DNA of 64,000 nt from Stromatinia cepivora (GCA_014898415.1 RCTD01000019.1:248001-312000), one strand, 5' to 3'. Positions 47,630-60,537 are shown, counted from the stretch's first letter. The notes: a model not told the origin generated them from the sequence alone. Program-made: numbers and translations.

Positions 47630-47920
47630 TGTTACGACGGGCTACACAACCACCATCATATGACCAAAACACGTGATTACAAGTGATCAGTAGTGTGATC
47701 ACACCAGTGATCATGGAAGCATGAAGGTCTATATAATCAAGATGGATTTCTTTTGTATAGAGCTTCGTGCTCAAGATTAATCATTTAGTATACTCTATTA
47801 TTAATTACGAATAGTATATCATTATTGTCATTATTTAAGTCCCTGTTTGACGTTTAGTTATAAACCTATTTCGAGAGCCTAGAACATTTCCACGTGATCT
47901 AGACGGCTACCCTCGTAACA
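47630..47920. mobile_element. Family-Y LTR-like unit, copy 2 (291 bp)
   Basis: TGTTACGA...TCGTAACA. Identical in plan to 44966-45314, but its 5' third instead has GTGATCA-type palindromes (CACGTGATTAC, AGTGTGATCACAC). From CATGGAAG to the end the two are almost the same. Confidence 0.75.
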
Positions 47921-48963
47921 CAACCTTTATATATTCTCGATTACTCCCCTTAACCATCTATAAACTTCCAATCCAGTATACCCACAGATTATACATATTA
48001 TTGAATTATAAAAACTCTATACACTAGCACCCCGGAAGTGCCTTATCAATCGTTAATGCAATATTTTCCTTCTCAAACTTTATTTTTATACAGATTTATA
48101 AAAACAATTTACTTTGAAATACTTCTTAAAGAAATTCTCAGACTCTGTATCCCATCACAGATTCGTAAAAATGGTTCCATTTCGAATTCTGTTATTGTTT
48201 CATTGATTATCAAATAATTTTTATTTCTATTCGATTAATAAATCCTTTATTCCGGATCAAATTCATAATACTTTTATATTCAATACTGCTTCTTTTTAAA
48301 GCACAACCTTTGCTCAACTCCAGTTTGATTCAATTTTGATTTTGTAAATAAATTATAGGTTTGTAGGATACATTATATATAAGTATTGAATCATTGTATC
48401 CCACTTTCGGATAGAATATTATTATAGATAGATAATTAAAGATATAGAATAATAAAAAGGAATATAATGATTTTGGATTACAAATATATAATTTATGTAA
48501 AAAACAAAAATATATTGATCTATTTTTTTCCTAATCAATAAATGAAATTATATATAATTAAAAAAGAACGATTGGGAATTCAGTTTCGAAGAATGCAAAT
48601 ATTAATGCGGTAAAAAATGTAGAGAGATATACCCTCATATCAGGTTGCCGGGATCGAAAATCCCCTCGCGGGATCCCCTTGCTTAATCATCCTTCATTTA
48701 TCCCTCGATTTAATAAAGAATTTAGATATAAATCATAAATGTAGCCAATCCCGGCGGGATTGTATGGCATTCTATTTATTGAAAGAACTTAAAGAACTTG
48801 TCTTTATCTAATTTCCACCTCTGGAATACTTCAAAATACATTGTTTCTTTGAAGTCACTTTCCCCCCTAATTCTTTCATCCCTTGCTTCAAAATGATCGT
48901 AGAATTGCTCCCTTTGTATTAATATAGCTATTAAATCGATAGATTATCCCCATAGATTAGTGT
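47921..48963. other. AT-rich spacer with small GC-rich islands
   Basis: No gene seen. Near 48640-48690 and 48755-48775 are GCGGGATCCC/CGGCGGGATT islands that resemble the GCGGGATCCC strings at 49595-49630 upstream of the kinase. Confidence 0.5.
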
Positions 48964-49236
48964 AGTGGTCAGGATGGTCAGGATGGTCAGGATGGTCAGG
49001 ATTATGATCAATTATATTATCCAACTATCTAAAGACTAAAGATAATTCCTCTTCTATATCATTAAATATCATCAAATAGGCTGTTAAAAAGCATTAAACT
49101 CTCTCAAAAGTTATATTCCATTGTGTACTTAAAAGAAAGAAGATAGTAAATATTAAATAATAAGAAAAATATATATCCTGATCATCCTTACCATCCTTAC
49201 CATCCTGACCTTACCATCCTGACCATCCTTACCACT
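48964..49236. mobile_element. MITE-like unit with nonamer inverted ends (273 bp)
   Basis: Left end AGTGGTCAGGATGGTCAGG and right end (inverse) AGTGGTAAGGATGGTCAGG are inverted repeats, each extended by further GGT(C/A)AGGAT nonamers. The interior is AT-rich and non-coding. No clear target duplication. It could instead be two diverged minisatellites in opposite orientation. Confidence 0.5.
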
Positions 49237-49796
49237 GGCATCCTTATCATCAGAAGATACGCTCTTTATCGGCAATAGCGATCATTTTAATACGTTTTTG
49301 AATAGAGTCGTAGGTGATTTAAAAGGTTATAGATGATTTTAATGAGGTAGATTGTTTGTAGGTAGAATCAAAAAGTTGAAAGCGGGGTTTCGAAGGTTTT
49401 GATGACTAATCCAATATCGCGACGGGAAGGAGGGGATTTACGAATATCTTCGTTGGAAATGATCGTATAAAGATGATTTTAGATGCATTAGAGAGCCCGT
49501 ATTGAGTTATTTAAGTATCCAAAATATGTGTATTTCATATACAGGAACTATTCTATGATACTAAAAAATATATTCTTAAAACTTATAGTTGTTGCGGGAT
49601 CCCTTAGCGCCATTTTCACGGGATCCCGCACGGACCAAATAAATACAGACGACTTTCTTTCACGTCTCTTCATCTCAAAAATACATATTCGCCATACACG
49701 ACGATTTTCACGTCTCCCCTTCCATCTCAAGAACACATATTCACTATACACAACAACTTTGACGTCTCCCTTCCATCTCAAGAATACATATTCATC
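49237..49796. promoter_or_regulatory. Upstream region of FunK1 gene with tandem repeats
   Basis: From 49671 to the start codon, a 51-52-bp unit beginning CATCTCAA(A/G)A(A/T)... occurs three times (49671, 49723, 49774). The last copy runs into the ATG at 49797. The region should contain the kinase promoter and 5' leader. Inverted GCGGGATCCC strings lie at 49595-49630. Confidence 0.6.
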
Positions 49797-52225
49797 ATGG
49801 CAGATCAGACACGATCGAATATCATCAAAGACAATCCTATTGGGAAAGGCCTGAATACTTTCCGCGCTTCGTTCAACTCGGCCTGTGAAAACCAGAATAT
49901 CCCCCTCACTCTAGATTCGCTAGACAAGCTCAGTAATAATGGTAATACAGCTTAGTTTTATTGATGTACATTATTGATTATTTTGCAGAACTCCAAATTA
50001 TCACTCTTGTCCTTCTCTCAGCATTGCAAACCTTTTCCGCCGCTCGTCTGCTCCGTTCTAGGAGTGGAAAAACCCTTTCTAGCGGACTTATAAATCTGAA
50101 TTCGGCAATCGATTCCGATCCCGATGATTTTGATTTCGACTGTATCAAACCTCTCTTGAATGCAGCTCTCGCAGTCAATCCCGACGATATGCTCATTTGG
50201 GATCAAGTCTACAACGTCGTCACCGAATCCACTCCACCTCCTCGATCGATTGCATCTCACCTCCAACAAACTCCATTGCTTCGCAATACAAGTAGCTTCC
50301 CGAATTCTTTTGAACATCGTAAATATGTGGATAATATACTTAAAGAGGAGCTTGGCCCTATGTATGTTGATATTGAAGATTTCCATGATATATATTTTGG
50401 AGATATTGTAGATCTTGAGATGGTATCTGCAGCAGTCTTCAAGATGTGTATGGAAAACGATAATGATAATGATCCACTTTTTTGTAAAGGGTGGAATGGA
50501 TGGCCCGAAGATGCAAATCAGGATGATGTCTTGGATTGGTTTGCAAAAATAAGCGATAAGCTAGCAGCATTCGCAAAAGGCTATAAGTCTACACCGATAC
50601 GTCAACGAAGGCCATTAGCAAGGCCTAATACGCCGATTAATGGTTCTCCAGCGATACGCAAGCTTGATGTTGGCTTTGTCGGCTTTGTGAACGATCCTGA
50701 GGCTACGAAAGATTCGAAATGCCATTGGTCCCAGATCCTTGTGCCAGGAGAGTTGAAGAGTAATCCAAAAGCCGATACAGCTTCAAAGGCATGGCTTGAT
50801 CTCGGGACATATGCAAGAGAGGTGCTCGCTGCTCAAGATACTCGTCGTTTTGTTTTGGGCTTTACTATCTGCGGATCTCTTATGAGGGTATGGGTATTTG
50901 ATCGACTCGGAGGGATCGCATCTAAACAATTCGATATCAACAAAGATGGTTTAAAATTTGTATTTACAATCCTTGCGTTTCTTTGGATGAATGAAGAACA
51001 ACTTGGATTCGATCCTACATTTATCACAGAAAATGGTTTGCGGTTTATTGAGATTCAACGAGATAGTAATACAGAACGGCTTATTATCGATAAATTGATG
51101 ATGCGGGCACGTTGTATATCTGGGCGAGCAACGACTTGTTGGAAAGCTCATCGCGAAGGGTATTCGGAAACACCGCTTGTTATTAAGGATTCATGGCAGT
51201 ATACAGAACGTGAGGAAGAAGGAGAATTGCTTCGAGAAGCGACTAATAAAGGTGTATTCAATGTAGCCCGATATTATCATCATGAAACTGTCCAGGTCCT
51301 CGGTACGGATGACGATGTTCGAAGCAATGTTCGTAAGGGATTGGATATCACAAAAGCGAAAAACTATCGATCGGAACAGTTTATAAAATCCCGAAAGACG
51401 AGTATAACTAGTGTAAGGAAAGATCGTAATAGTGGCAGCTCCGGTGTGAAGCGGTTATCCAGCCAGACTGATGCCCCTTTGCCGTCTAGCAAGCGATCCT
51501 GTTCAGCATCTTCGACGAAGGGTAATGCTCTATCAAATCGAGTGCATCGACGTGTCATCCTTCGTGATTATGGGGAACCGATCTATAATGCTAGCTCCCA
51601 AGCAGCTCTACTTAACGCATTAAAGGAATGTATTAAAGGACACGAATCCTTACATCAAGCTGGTTTCCTTCACAGAGATATCTCAATCAATAACCTCATA
51701 ATTAATGAAAACAAAGACAAAGATAACCTTTCCTGGCCTTCGTTCTTGATCGACCTCGATCTTGCGATCAAAGAAACACGGATAGAAGCTTCTGGTGCTA
51801 AAGGCAGAACTGGCACAAGGGCTTTCATGGCTATCGGGGCCCTTCGTGGCGAACAGCATTCATTTATACATGACCTCGAATCAATCTTCTGGGTGCTTTT
51901 CTGGATATGCATTCACTATGATGGACCAAATCGAGCAAGGATTGTTAAACAGTTCGATAAATGGAATTACGCGGATATGAAAGAATTGGGTACATGGAAG
52001 TTTGGTATTGTAGCGAATGAAGCAATGTTTATGGATACAGTCACAGATAATTTCACACCTTATTATAAGCCGCTTATTCCATGGGTAAACAAGTTGCGGG
52101 AGATTGTTTTCCCGAAAAACATATCACACAAACAGGATAACGAAAAGCTTTACTCTCGAATGAAAGAGCTTCTTCAAAAGGCATACGAGGATTTGATGGA
52201 AGGGATAATAGAAGATCAATGCTAG
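49797..52225 (+). CDS. FunK1-type fungal protein kinase
   Basis: Two exons, 49797-49941 and 49989-52225, with a 47-bp intron (GTAATA..GCAG); 793 residues starting MADQTRSNIIK. FunK1 kinases are a fungal-specific protein-kinase family, often multicopy in accessory regions; substrates are unknown. The C-terminal kinase core shows the catalytic loop HRDISINN (H610, D612, N617), DLDLA (637-641) in place of DFG, then a GTRAFMA activation-end motif. HDLESIFWVLFWI is the usual FunK1 helix after it. A basic Ser-rich linker (about 500-560, KRLSSQTDAPLPSSKR) precedes the core. There is no signal peptide. The gene is intact although it lies a few hundred bases from RIP-decayed repeats, with normal codon use. 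Confidence 0.88.
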
Positions 52226-55200
52226 GATCGTCACACAGATAGTAATAAACGACTTCCTCTCTCGATATCTTGAACTCATTCTTTTTCAATCCGATCCTAG
52301 TGAGTATAGAAGGGTCACCGGGAGTTAGAGTTGTTGATCTTCCTGTTTTATCAGGATACTTTGTTGTTTCCACGTGATCGGGTGCCGCAAATTATCATGT
52401 GATAGTGTACGCGAAAGCTCGCAATCGCGATAGTGCACAAACAATATACATCAACATCAACATCGAAATTCATATCAGTATTAAGAAATTATCGAAAAAA
52501 CCTAACAATTAGAATACAAGCTTTGCAATCAATCAGATCTATTCTGAGCTAGGCTCACCTGAAGTCAAAGTCTGCGATTGTACAGAAGAAGATGTAGCAC
52601 TCTTTTGTGCTATACACGATCAGATAGACTATATCCACCTCTAGGCGATTATACAACAACGAGTACAGGTTGTGCTAGGGCGGTTGATTTATTACTAGCC
52701 TTTATCTGAATAAATCCAGCATTCAACTCCAGTAGTGCAATATGAAGCACATTTCTTTTCTTTCAGCAATTGTTCCCTTAGATCCGATTCCATAATCCGG
52801 GCAATATAGCTAAAATCTCATTGCTTATCGGACTTTAATATATCCCAATTTACCTTGAATTTCCGATCAGACTGAGTCTGAAATAACAACATTGTAAACG
52901 AAGTCGAAAGTGGTACCACGAGTTGTTAAACGAGGTATCGAAAGTTAAAAAGTTGTTATTCGGGGTATTTACCGTATTTTTAATGAGGGAAGTGAAAACA
53001 AATGTTGGGGAACAAGCCCATTTACTATACGCGATGCATATAGTAAGTAAATACCAATCAAAGCATTACGCTCATGATTTTTCTTCATCAATCAAATTTA
53101 AACAATCTTCCTTCATATTAACCCTTTGTCCTGTTTGTAAGTTCCCGGCGGTCATGCCTTGCCTATTATCGACTTCATAGAACCCCCCAAAACCGTGAGG
53201 ATATTGATCCTACAAGGTACCTCAATCCTGTGTGTAGTATTGTAAAAGAGGTAAGTCGAGAATACGTGCGTCCCGGTAGCACGCTGCGAGGGGGATTGAG
53301 GATAGGAACTGAATAGATTACATTGTGACAGCTTCAAGTGGTCAAACAAGTAGAATAAACAATGGGTTTGGGTTGTGCTCAATTGGTATACAAAAAGACT
53401 AGTGAAAAACGATTGATTTCTAGGAAGGGGAGAGCGAGGCCTCTCCTTATATCTAACTCGAAAGATCACGTGCTCGCATGACCCACCTTAGGTAAGCTTA
53501 CCTTCATCATTTGTTTTGATCTGTATGCCTTTAATGAGAAAAGAGCTATTATAAAGGAGAACGAGAAGGGAAAATAGAAAAGAAAATCTATCTTATCACC
53601 CTTAATCTCTTTAACAGATATCACCAAATAGCTGAATGTCCTACAAATTGTTCAAAGTATTGATCCTACCTCTTTAACTTCGCCATCCATAATCAGTTTT
53701 GATACCTGATTTTCCATAACTGCTTCCCTCCTAGCCTTTAATTTCAAAATTTTCCTGCATGTCTCTTCTAGAATGATAAATCTGTAAAGAAATGGACCGG
53801 ACCGTACGTTGCACTACCATAAAGAAGGCATGGTAAGAAAAGTGATTGTGGTCTGGAAAAATCATACATTTACTATGACTTCTACTCAAATACTGATATT
53901 TCTCTCCTTCCTCTCAATTTTCATCTCCTATACACTTTTTGTTAATAATTCCAATATACTACATTCACTTTCCACATGCCTCTTGTTTGGTATCTAGTGT
54001 AGTATATTCAGTTCCCTTTAATTCACTGTCTACTTCTCTACAGCTTAATTTACTCTATTATAGAGTGTTCAATATAGATACGTATATAATCTTTTTACTC
54101 TCTTTCTAATCCTAATCCCAAAGCTTGTCTCTATTTTAGAATTAAATATTTACTATATCCTCACAACCCCCTTCATTCTTATACATCTTTTATTTTCTAT
54201 TTCCTTCTGAATCGTCTAATCACTTTATTTTATTCACCTTCTTATTATATTCACTTCTTATTATATTCACTTCTTATTATATTCACTTCTTATTACATTC
54301 ATTATAAACTATATGTATTTTATTAATTCCACATTCACTCAATTATTTCCCTCTCTAATATTCACTAAGTGTTTATATGTCTTCTTAATGAATATTATAT
54401 ATTGTATTTATATTCTCTTTATTATTCACTCCCTCCCTACAATTCACTCCTCATATCTCATCTTAGCCCCGCCTCACTCAAGTTCCTCAAATCTTTATTG
54501 TATATTTATTTACTTCAGAGTATCAAGTCTAGAAACCTCAACCGCCCCCCTCAAACGAATATATATTACTTACTATATAAAGATTATAAAATAATCTACA
54601 CTTATAATCAAATATACCTTCATTCATTCTCTTGTCTCTTATTTTATATTAAGATTTATATATTTCTTTAATTAAATCACTAATTATTATTCCTCTTCTT
54701 ACTCATTCACTTATTTGATCTAAAAATTTACAACTTTACAAATTCACTGATTCACTCATCCAATTCACCCACCCATCAATCCATCCACCCATTCACCTAC
54801 TCATTCACCCATTCGAATCCAATCCCCAATCCCCAATCCCCAACATTTCCTCAAACTCAAACTCCCCAATCATTTATTACATATCCATCTACATCAATAT
54901 ATCAAGCCCATAAACGACTTATAAGTTACAAGCCTTCACATCCCGCAAATATTTCCCACGCCATTCCCCATTTCCCATGGCTGCCCAAATCCACCGGTTG
55001 ATCATTCACTTCACTTTACTATACAGATAATCTTACAATGGCGTGACGAGAGAAAACATACTACATGTAAAGCACTAGCAATAAGAGGAACTCGATACTA
55101 CACGAGTAATAGATAGATTAAAAATGGATGTAAAATATATGGTTATTCATCGCTAGTTTCGCTTTGTGGCGGTGTCCTCCTATTCCCTCTGTATTTCCCA

Positions 55201-55416
55201 ATTGATGCTAGGTAAGATAAAAAATACATGTGTATGTACGCCTTTCGCTTAGCCAGGGCCAGATCCATTGATTCCCCTAAGCAGTATAAACACCCCCCAA
55301 CCAACCATCCTTAGCAAACCACCCATCGTGTGAGCAAGATCCCCGCGCACAACCATTTAACTCCGTATCCGATCCCATAACCGTACCCCGTACCCCGTAA
55401 CCCATACCTCAGCCCA
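52226..55416. other. 3.2-kb gene-poor region
   Basis: No convincing gene. Contains a 16-bp tandem repeat (ATTCACTTCTTATTAT, about four copies, 54232-54305), C-rich degenerate CCATTCACCC/CCCAATCC repeats (54760-54845), and AT-rich stretches around 53950-54700. Frames of 60-105 codons here are low complexity. Confidence 0.5.
54232..54305. repeat. 16-bp tandem repeat ATTCACTTCTTATTAT
   Basis: About four near-identical direct copies. Confidence 0.85.
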
Positions 55417-57356
55417 TTATTCAATACTCATCTTCATCAACCCATCATTCGTATCCACCATACCCTGAAGCCCCACCCTCCTGCCCCCAATCCCTGCCCC
55501 GCCATTCCCCAATCCACTCTTCCCATTTCCAGGCTCTCCATTACTACCAGGTCTCGTACCCCAAGGCGCCATATCCCTTTGCATTGGACTTTGCATTACA
55601 GGACTATTATGTACGCTCATTCCTGGACTAACAGCTCTCCTCTTAAAACTCGTAGGGTCGAGATCATCGTCTCGACGACGTTTATGTGTGATTTTGCGTA
55701 TGGGTTCAGAGGGTTGAGGCGTGGACGAGCGGGATGGAGAGGAATCAGAGTTTCTGCGGTGGAGATGTAGGGGCGTGGAAAGGTGGGACTCTAATGATAT
55801 ATCGTCATTCATGCCTGAAGTGGAACCGCGAGGATTAAAACTGGGCGGTGGTGGTGTGCGACTGTTATCATCGCTGAAGGATTCCCAGAACTCTTTGCCT
55901 TTTGAGTTGCGAATAGCTTGTTGCTTGAAGCTACTGGATAGTTGGGAACTGGATGCATCGGCCATTACATCATCTTCAGTCATGCCTTCTAGAAATTCCT
56001 GTGTTGCGCCAAGTATTGGGGATGAGCGTGTAGTGTCTGTTGTTGATATAGAGGGATGACGGGAAGGTTCGAGGTCCATATCACTTTCGCGGGTTTGGCG
56101 GACGACTTCTGCTTCTCGACGAACTTCGGTTTCAATTGGCGCACTCTCTTCAGCGAGAGCTGCTTTGATACGCGCAAATGTTTTTGTTTTAGGCTATTAA
56201 ATGTTAGTGATGCCAAATTTTCAGATCATGTATTACATACTAGCATGTTTCCCCTCCTGGTCACCGCTCTGCGAATGACCCCTGTACTAGGCATCCCATC
56301 CACATTCTCCAACGTCGACTTCAATGCGCCATCATCGCTTTCCCTTCCTGATATATGTAATTGGTTTGCAGCCCAGCTTATACTCTCTCTCCTCGAATGA
56401 AAATCGTCAACCGTCATTGGCCTGTTGAAATAGCCACTTTCGATATTGCGCACAGTAGGAGGTGATTTGGAGGTTGTATTAGCCATTGGTCCACTTTTTG
56501 ATCCTTTGCGACTCTTGCCATTCCTTGATTTTGCGTGCTGGAAATTCATAAGACTGCTAACTGCGGGGGACTGTCCAGACCAGGCGCCGCCAGGGCTCGG
56601 GTTAGAATTTCCGAAGTAAGGTGCTGTCATCCTATTAATTTGAGGTGTTGTAAGAATAGAGTCATCGATATCATCTGATTCCATCAAATCATCGTCGTCG
56701 GAACTACTTTCGGAAGAATCGGAGGCCATCATGTTAACACTACCAAGCGAGTTGGATACAGTCATTCTTTCCGTATTTGCCATGGGAGACCATAAAGAAC
56801 CTTCCCCAACGCTGGTAAAGTTTAATCCATTTTTTCTGTTTGGAATGTTCATAGCTCTGCCAGTTATTGTAGGTGATGAATCGGGGGATGAACGCTCTGC
56901 GAGTGTGGAGTGGTGAAGATTCGTTGCAGCTCTTGAAAAATCTAAACCTCGAGATCGTCTAGGCAATACACTTGTAGGCGACCCATATGTTTGTGATTGA
57001 TCTAATTTTGGTGATAAAGGTGCTCGATTGATATATCCTGATGGTCCTAATGGCATAAAATCCTTTGGTGGCATCTGCAGTGAAAGGCCTCGGGGAAATG
57101 CAGGTCGCCTTGGAGTCGTCGGACTCTCAGAAAGGGAACTATCATCTTTGGATATTGGCTTTTCTGATTCGCAAAATTTTGGAGACGGTGAAAGTGTCGG
57201 TTGACCGCCATCTGATAATGACCGAGCTCTTGAAGGCGGCCGTGATGTGTTTCTCATATTAGCTTCTCCGCGTTTGTCGCTCACATCAGTTCTAGTTTCG
57301 GGTTCAAATATATCCATACTTGACGACATATCCTCGATTGATTGATTTTGGAACAT
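55417..57356 (-). CDS. Conserved-looking disordered Ser/Pro-rich protein
   Basis: Two exons, 56241-57356 and 55417-56193, with a 47-bp intron (GTATGT..ATAG, ACTAAC branch site); 630 residues. The start is the ATG complementary to 57354-57356 (MFQNQSIEDMSSSMD); the frame upstream is open only from a TTG, and an additional 5' exon is possible. Most of the protein is low-complexity Ser/Pro/Arg with many SP/TP sites, typical of phosphoregulated proteins. There is an acidic SSDDDDLMESDDIDDS run. Splicing creates an ordered helical segment, PKTKTFARIKAALAEES followed by a REAEVVRQ helix, the likeliest functional domain. A basic HKRRRDDD/FKRRA patch could be a nuclear signal. The family is not recognised; a nuclear regulatory role is a guess. 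Confidence 0.75.
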
Positions 57357-58196
57357 AATGGCAGATAAATCTTGAAATAATATAAAAATTGAGAACAGAC
57401 GATACAATGTTTCTATATCATCGTCCAGCTGTTCAGGTTGTAGAATTAGGGGTGCAACCGCTGTATGTTCAGATATGCGACAAGAAATATCCAGTAGTAT
57501 TGTGTATTTTGTATTGTGTCGAGTGGGTTGAAATTAATATAAAACAGCAATGAATATTTGAATATTCAAATCAAAGTTCGTGGGCTAAAAGGAGGGGTAG
57601 TCATAAAATGTGCCCTAGAAATATGAAGCTAAATACAATAGGTACAAATCAATGATAATATTATAATAATATTTTACATGAATGACTTCTCCATCTCTTT
57701 CCACTATGGTGATTGTACGGAGTACTTTTTACTATCTCGAGAACTTGTCAATGAAAAGTTCCGGAAGCGGTGCTATTAAAAGATTATACGCTTGACTGAT
57801 TATGGTTAAGCTGTTGGAATCAATCACGTGTCGTCATTGGCGGCTTGTACGGAACAACTTTTATGAGAGTACGGGATTCTTTCCATCAATGTCATTCATT
57901 GTATGGACAATCTTTTGAACCTCAAATTTTCGATCGCTTTCAATTGAGCAGTAGTAACTTTGAAAAGCTTGAGCATGCGTCTATCTGTTTCTCAATCTCA
58001 GGTCAGGATTTCTTCTCCAGCTCAGCATTTCCAAATTCACATGCTCGAGAGTGGCAATGGTACATTGACTGGGAACAAGCTATTATCATGATGCAGGACC
58101 ATTTTTTTTATTTCATTAATACATATATTCATTATTCATCGGGCTTTTCGGGGCATCCAAACCCAATCCCAGTCTTTCGTTAACCTTCAAAATATT
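57357..58196. other. Intergenic between disordered-protein and aquaporin genes
   Basis: Promoter side of the gene ending at 57356 and 3' flank of the aquaporin gene. A 112-codon plus frame at 57845 starts with TTG and has no support. Nothing else is seen. Confidence 0.5.
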
Positions 58197-59568
58197 TCAT
58201 ACAGCAGAATCATTCTTTCTCCCATTATTCCATTCTTCACTGTCTATACTCCTTCCCGAGTTACTGGTACTTCCACCAAGCGCACCATTCTTAGACAAAT
58301 GCTGAATGACACCCTCTTCTCCTTTCTCGTGCACATTATGACCTTTAGCGATGACTGCAAAGCTATCGCGCTGAATCATCTCATACAGTGCGGTCCCAAA
58401 AAGCATGGCAGGTATACTTGTGAAAACGGGTATCGCTGAATAAACCGAGAAAGCATCCCCTCCGAAAAAAATGGCTGCAACGATACGAGCTCCCAAATCG
58501 CGAGATGAGTTAAGCTCTATCGTCACATCCGCAAAACCCCAGATCATTGTTGCTGAGAGAGGTTAGCAAGTATTCAACAATGAAGAAATTATTGGCGACG
58601 AAGAGAGCAAGAAACAGGTGTGACTTCAATGCTTACCATAACCTAGTCCAATTACCCACGGTACCGCAGCTGCAGACACAAACGGGTTCATAGGGTCGAG
58701 GCAAGCCCAAATCACAATCCCCTAAAACATTTTAGCAAGTTGCAGTATCTAGGATGTTCGTTGATACATACGACGAAGACATCAGCGAAGAACTCAATGA
58801 AGAACAGATACCCATATGACTGGCTTGCTCCAGGAAAGGAGCAAAGAATACTTCCTGGTCCACCTGGTGAATTGAGACTCAAGCCTTTAGCACGGTACTC
58901 CGCAGCAAGTGCTGTCAACTGTGGGTAATATTGTCCGACGAGTAGCAGCGCTGCCATAAAGGAACCGAAAACTTGGGCAAAGATATATTGTGGAACCTTT
59001 TTCCAAGGAAACTGGGATGAATTAGCTAGCGTCGATACATAAGTGGAGACCACTGGAACGTACGCCCAACCATACGGCACAAGAGATCGTTACTGCCGCA
59101 TTGAAATGTCCTCCGGAAGTACTTCCACAAGTTCTATTGATTATTAGCGATTGAGACATTGAGCAGATGATGTTTTGATAGTATCTAAGTCCAACATACA
59201 TGATAGCAAAAGCGATGCCGATTGCAAAGGCCCAGCCGATTTGGAAAACCGATCCAAACCCTGGGTCACCAGGGTTCAGAAAGAATGATGCACACGATGC
59301 AATTCCCGGATACCTACGAATGACTGTCAGTGGCTATTGCATATTTATTGCATACTCTTTCTCTCTCGACTTACACGAAGAAGAAGACACCCATAGCTTC
59401 CGCAGCCATTTCTCGCATCCACCTTGGCCTTGCATTTTCGAAGTCTAACTTGCGTTGAGATACTGGCTTGGGTGCTACGACATGCCTGTTGGCATGACGC
59501 TCCACTGCTTCTGTGTAGCCAATTTCCAATTCCCCGGTACGAAGACGATTTGGATCGTTATGAGACAT
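58197..59568 (-). CDS. Aquaporin / MIP-family channel
   Basis: Six exons on the minus strand: 59375-59568, 59200-59313, 59064-59133, 58772-59011, 58637-58721 and 58197-58552. All junctions are GT..AG, introns run 50-84 bp, and the frame is kept for 352 residues from MSHNDPNRL. Six hydrophobic segments with the two MIP half-boxes are visible: GHFNAAVTI (N114-A-A in place of NPA) and NSSRDLGARI (N249-S-S in place of NPA, followed by the family Arg252). The membrane topology begins near AAEAMGVFFFV, with long cytosolic N- and C-terminal tails (C-terminus rich in Ser and Lys). Family role: water, glycerol or small-solute passage across the plasma or internal membrane. The box changes make the substrate uncertain, and no lesion is seen. 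Confidence 0.88.
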
Positions 59569-60537
59569 GATGTAACGAATGAATAACAGCAATTTGTCAA
59601 GCTGTAAGTGGTTAAAGTGGCAATAGACCAGAGATATAGAATTGTCAAGTAACCTGGGAACTGCTTGAAGTGCGGGGGTTATGGGTTGAATTATGTACTG
59701 CACGATACCATAAAACCTGCAGGATGCTGTTTGATGATTGAATCAGGAAGGTGGTAGTCAAAGATAACTCGGGCAGATGGGACCGTGTTTAAATATGGAT
59801 TTGTCACCTGCAGGTTCTACGGGCAAAGAGTAGGCATAACAAACTGCTCGTTATGGCTAAAAGGTCAGAAACGTTATGGTAGGGGATCAACGAAATCAGC
59901 AAATCCTACCATCTAGCATCGAAAACTCAACTCTCATTGGCTCCGTAAACGTTGAGGATATCACATACAGCCAATCACATCAACTCCTTGATGAATTTCC
60001 TAAAGGAGTCCGGAGCTGTGACGACTTTTTCGCTTGTACGCATCCATATAATAGGAGCGGAGATTATCCCACATCTTACACCGAGGCGGACAACATAATA
60101 TCTTGACATTGCCCAGGCCTCTGCACTGTTCCCAGGTTGCACTGTGTCAAGTTTAAGCAAAAGTCTCAAAGAATGGTTGGAGACCTTGCTTCCGAATCTG
60201 GACGACGGGTTTCATGTCCGGGTGGCTTTTACATGCGCCACATGCACTTGTACCTCAATACCTCGTACCTGCTTCAGCTTGAAAATCAATGTATATGAAA
60301 GCGGAGTTCATAATGATAGTTTTAGATTTGTGTCTAACAATACATTTAAGGTAACAAATTGAACGGCCGTTATTTCCTGTTCTCCTTCTTACCGGTACAG
60401 TAATCTTTCCTTTCCCCATTTTCAGATACACACTGATGACTAATCCTCCTGAGAATTCCAACTCATTTTGTCCTCCATCTCCGGGGCGAAAATATTTCCC
60501 TAAACCATCTGTCCTTGAAAAATGCAGTTCATCTCAA
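59569..60537. other. Intergenic, aquaporin promoter side
   Basis: No supported gene; a 76-codon frame at 59876 (MVGDQRNQQIL...) is unrecognised and lacks support. Contains the 5' region of the aquaporin gene and 3' flank of the zinc-finger gene. Confidence 0.5.

Noticed and set aside
44966..47920. The two family-Y units as the LTRs of one 2.95-kb element
   Set aside because: The outer flanks (TAAAC and CAACC) do not match, their 5' parts differ greatly, and two X LTRs lie between them; separate solo LTRs are simpler.
49548..49781. 77-codon minus frame upstream of the kinase
   Set aside because: It is the reverse translation of the 52-bp tandem repeats.
57357..57407. 17-codon extension of the disordered protein
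   Set aside because: It begins with TTG, not ATG; an upstream exon remains possible but is not visible.
57845..58183. 112-codon plus frame between two genes
   Set aside because: Starts with TTG, overlaps the 3' flank of the aquaporin gene, no recognisable features.
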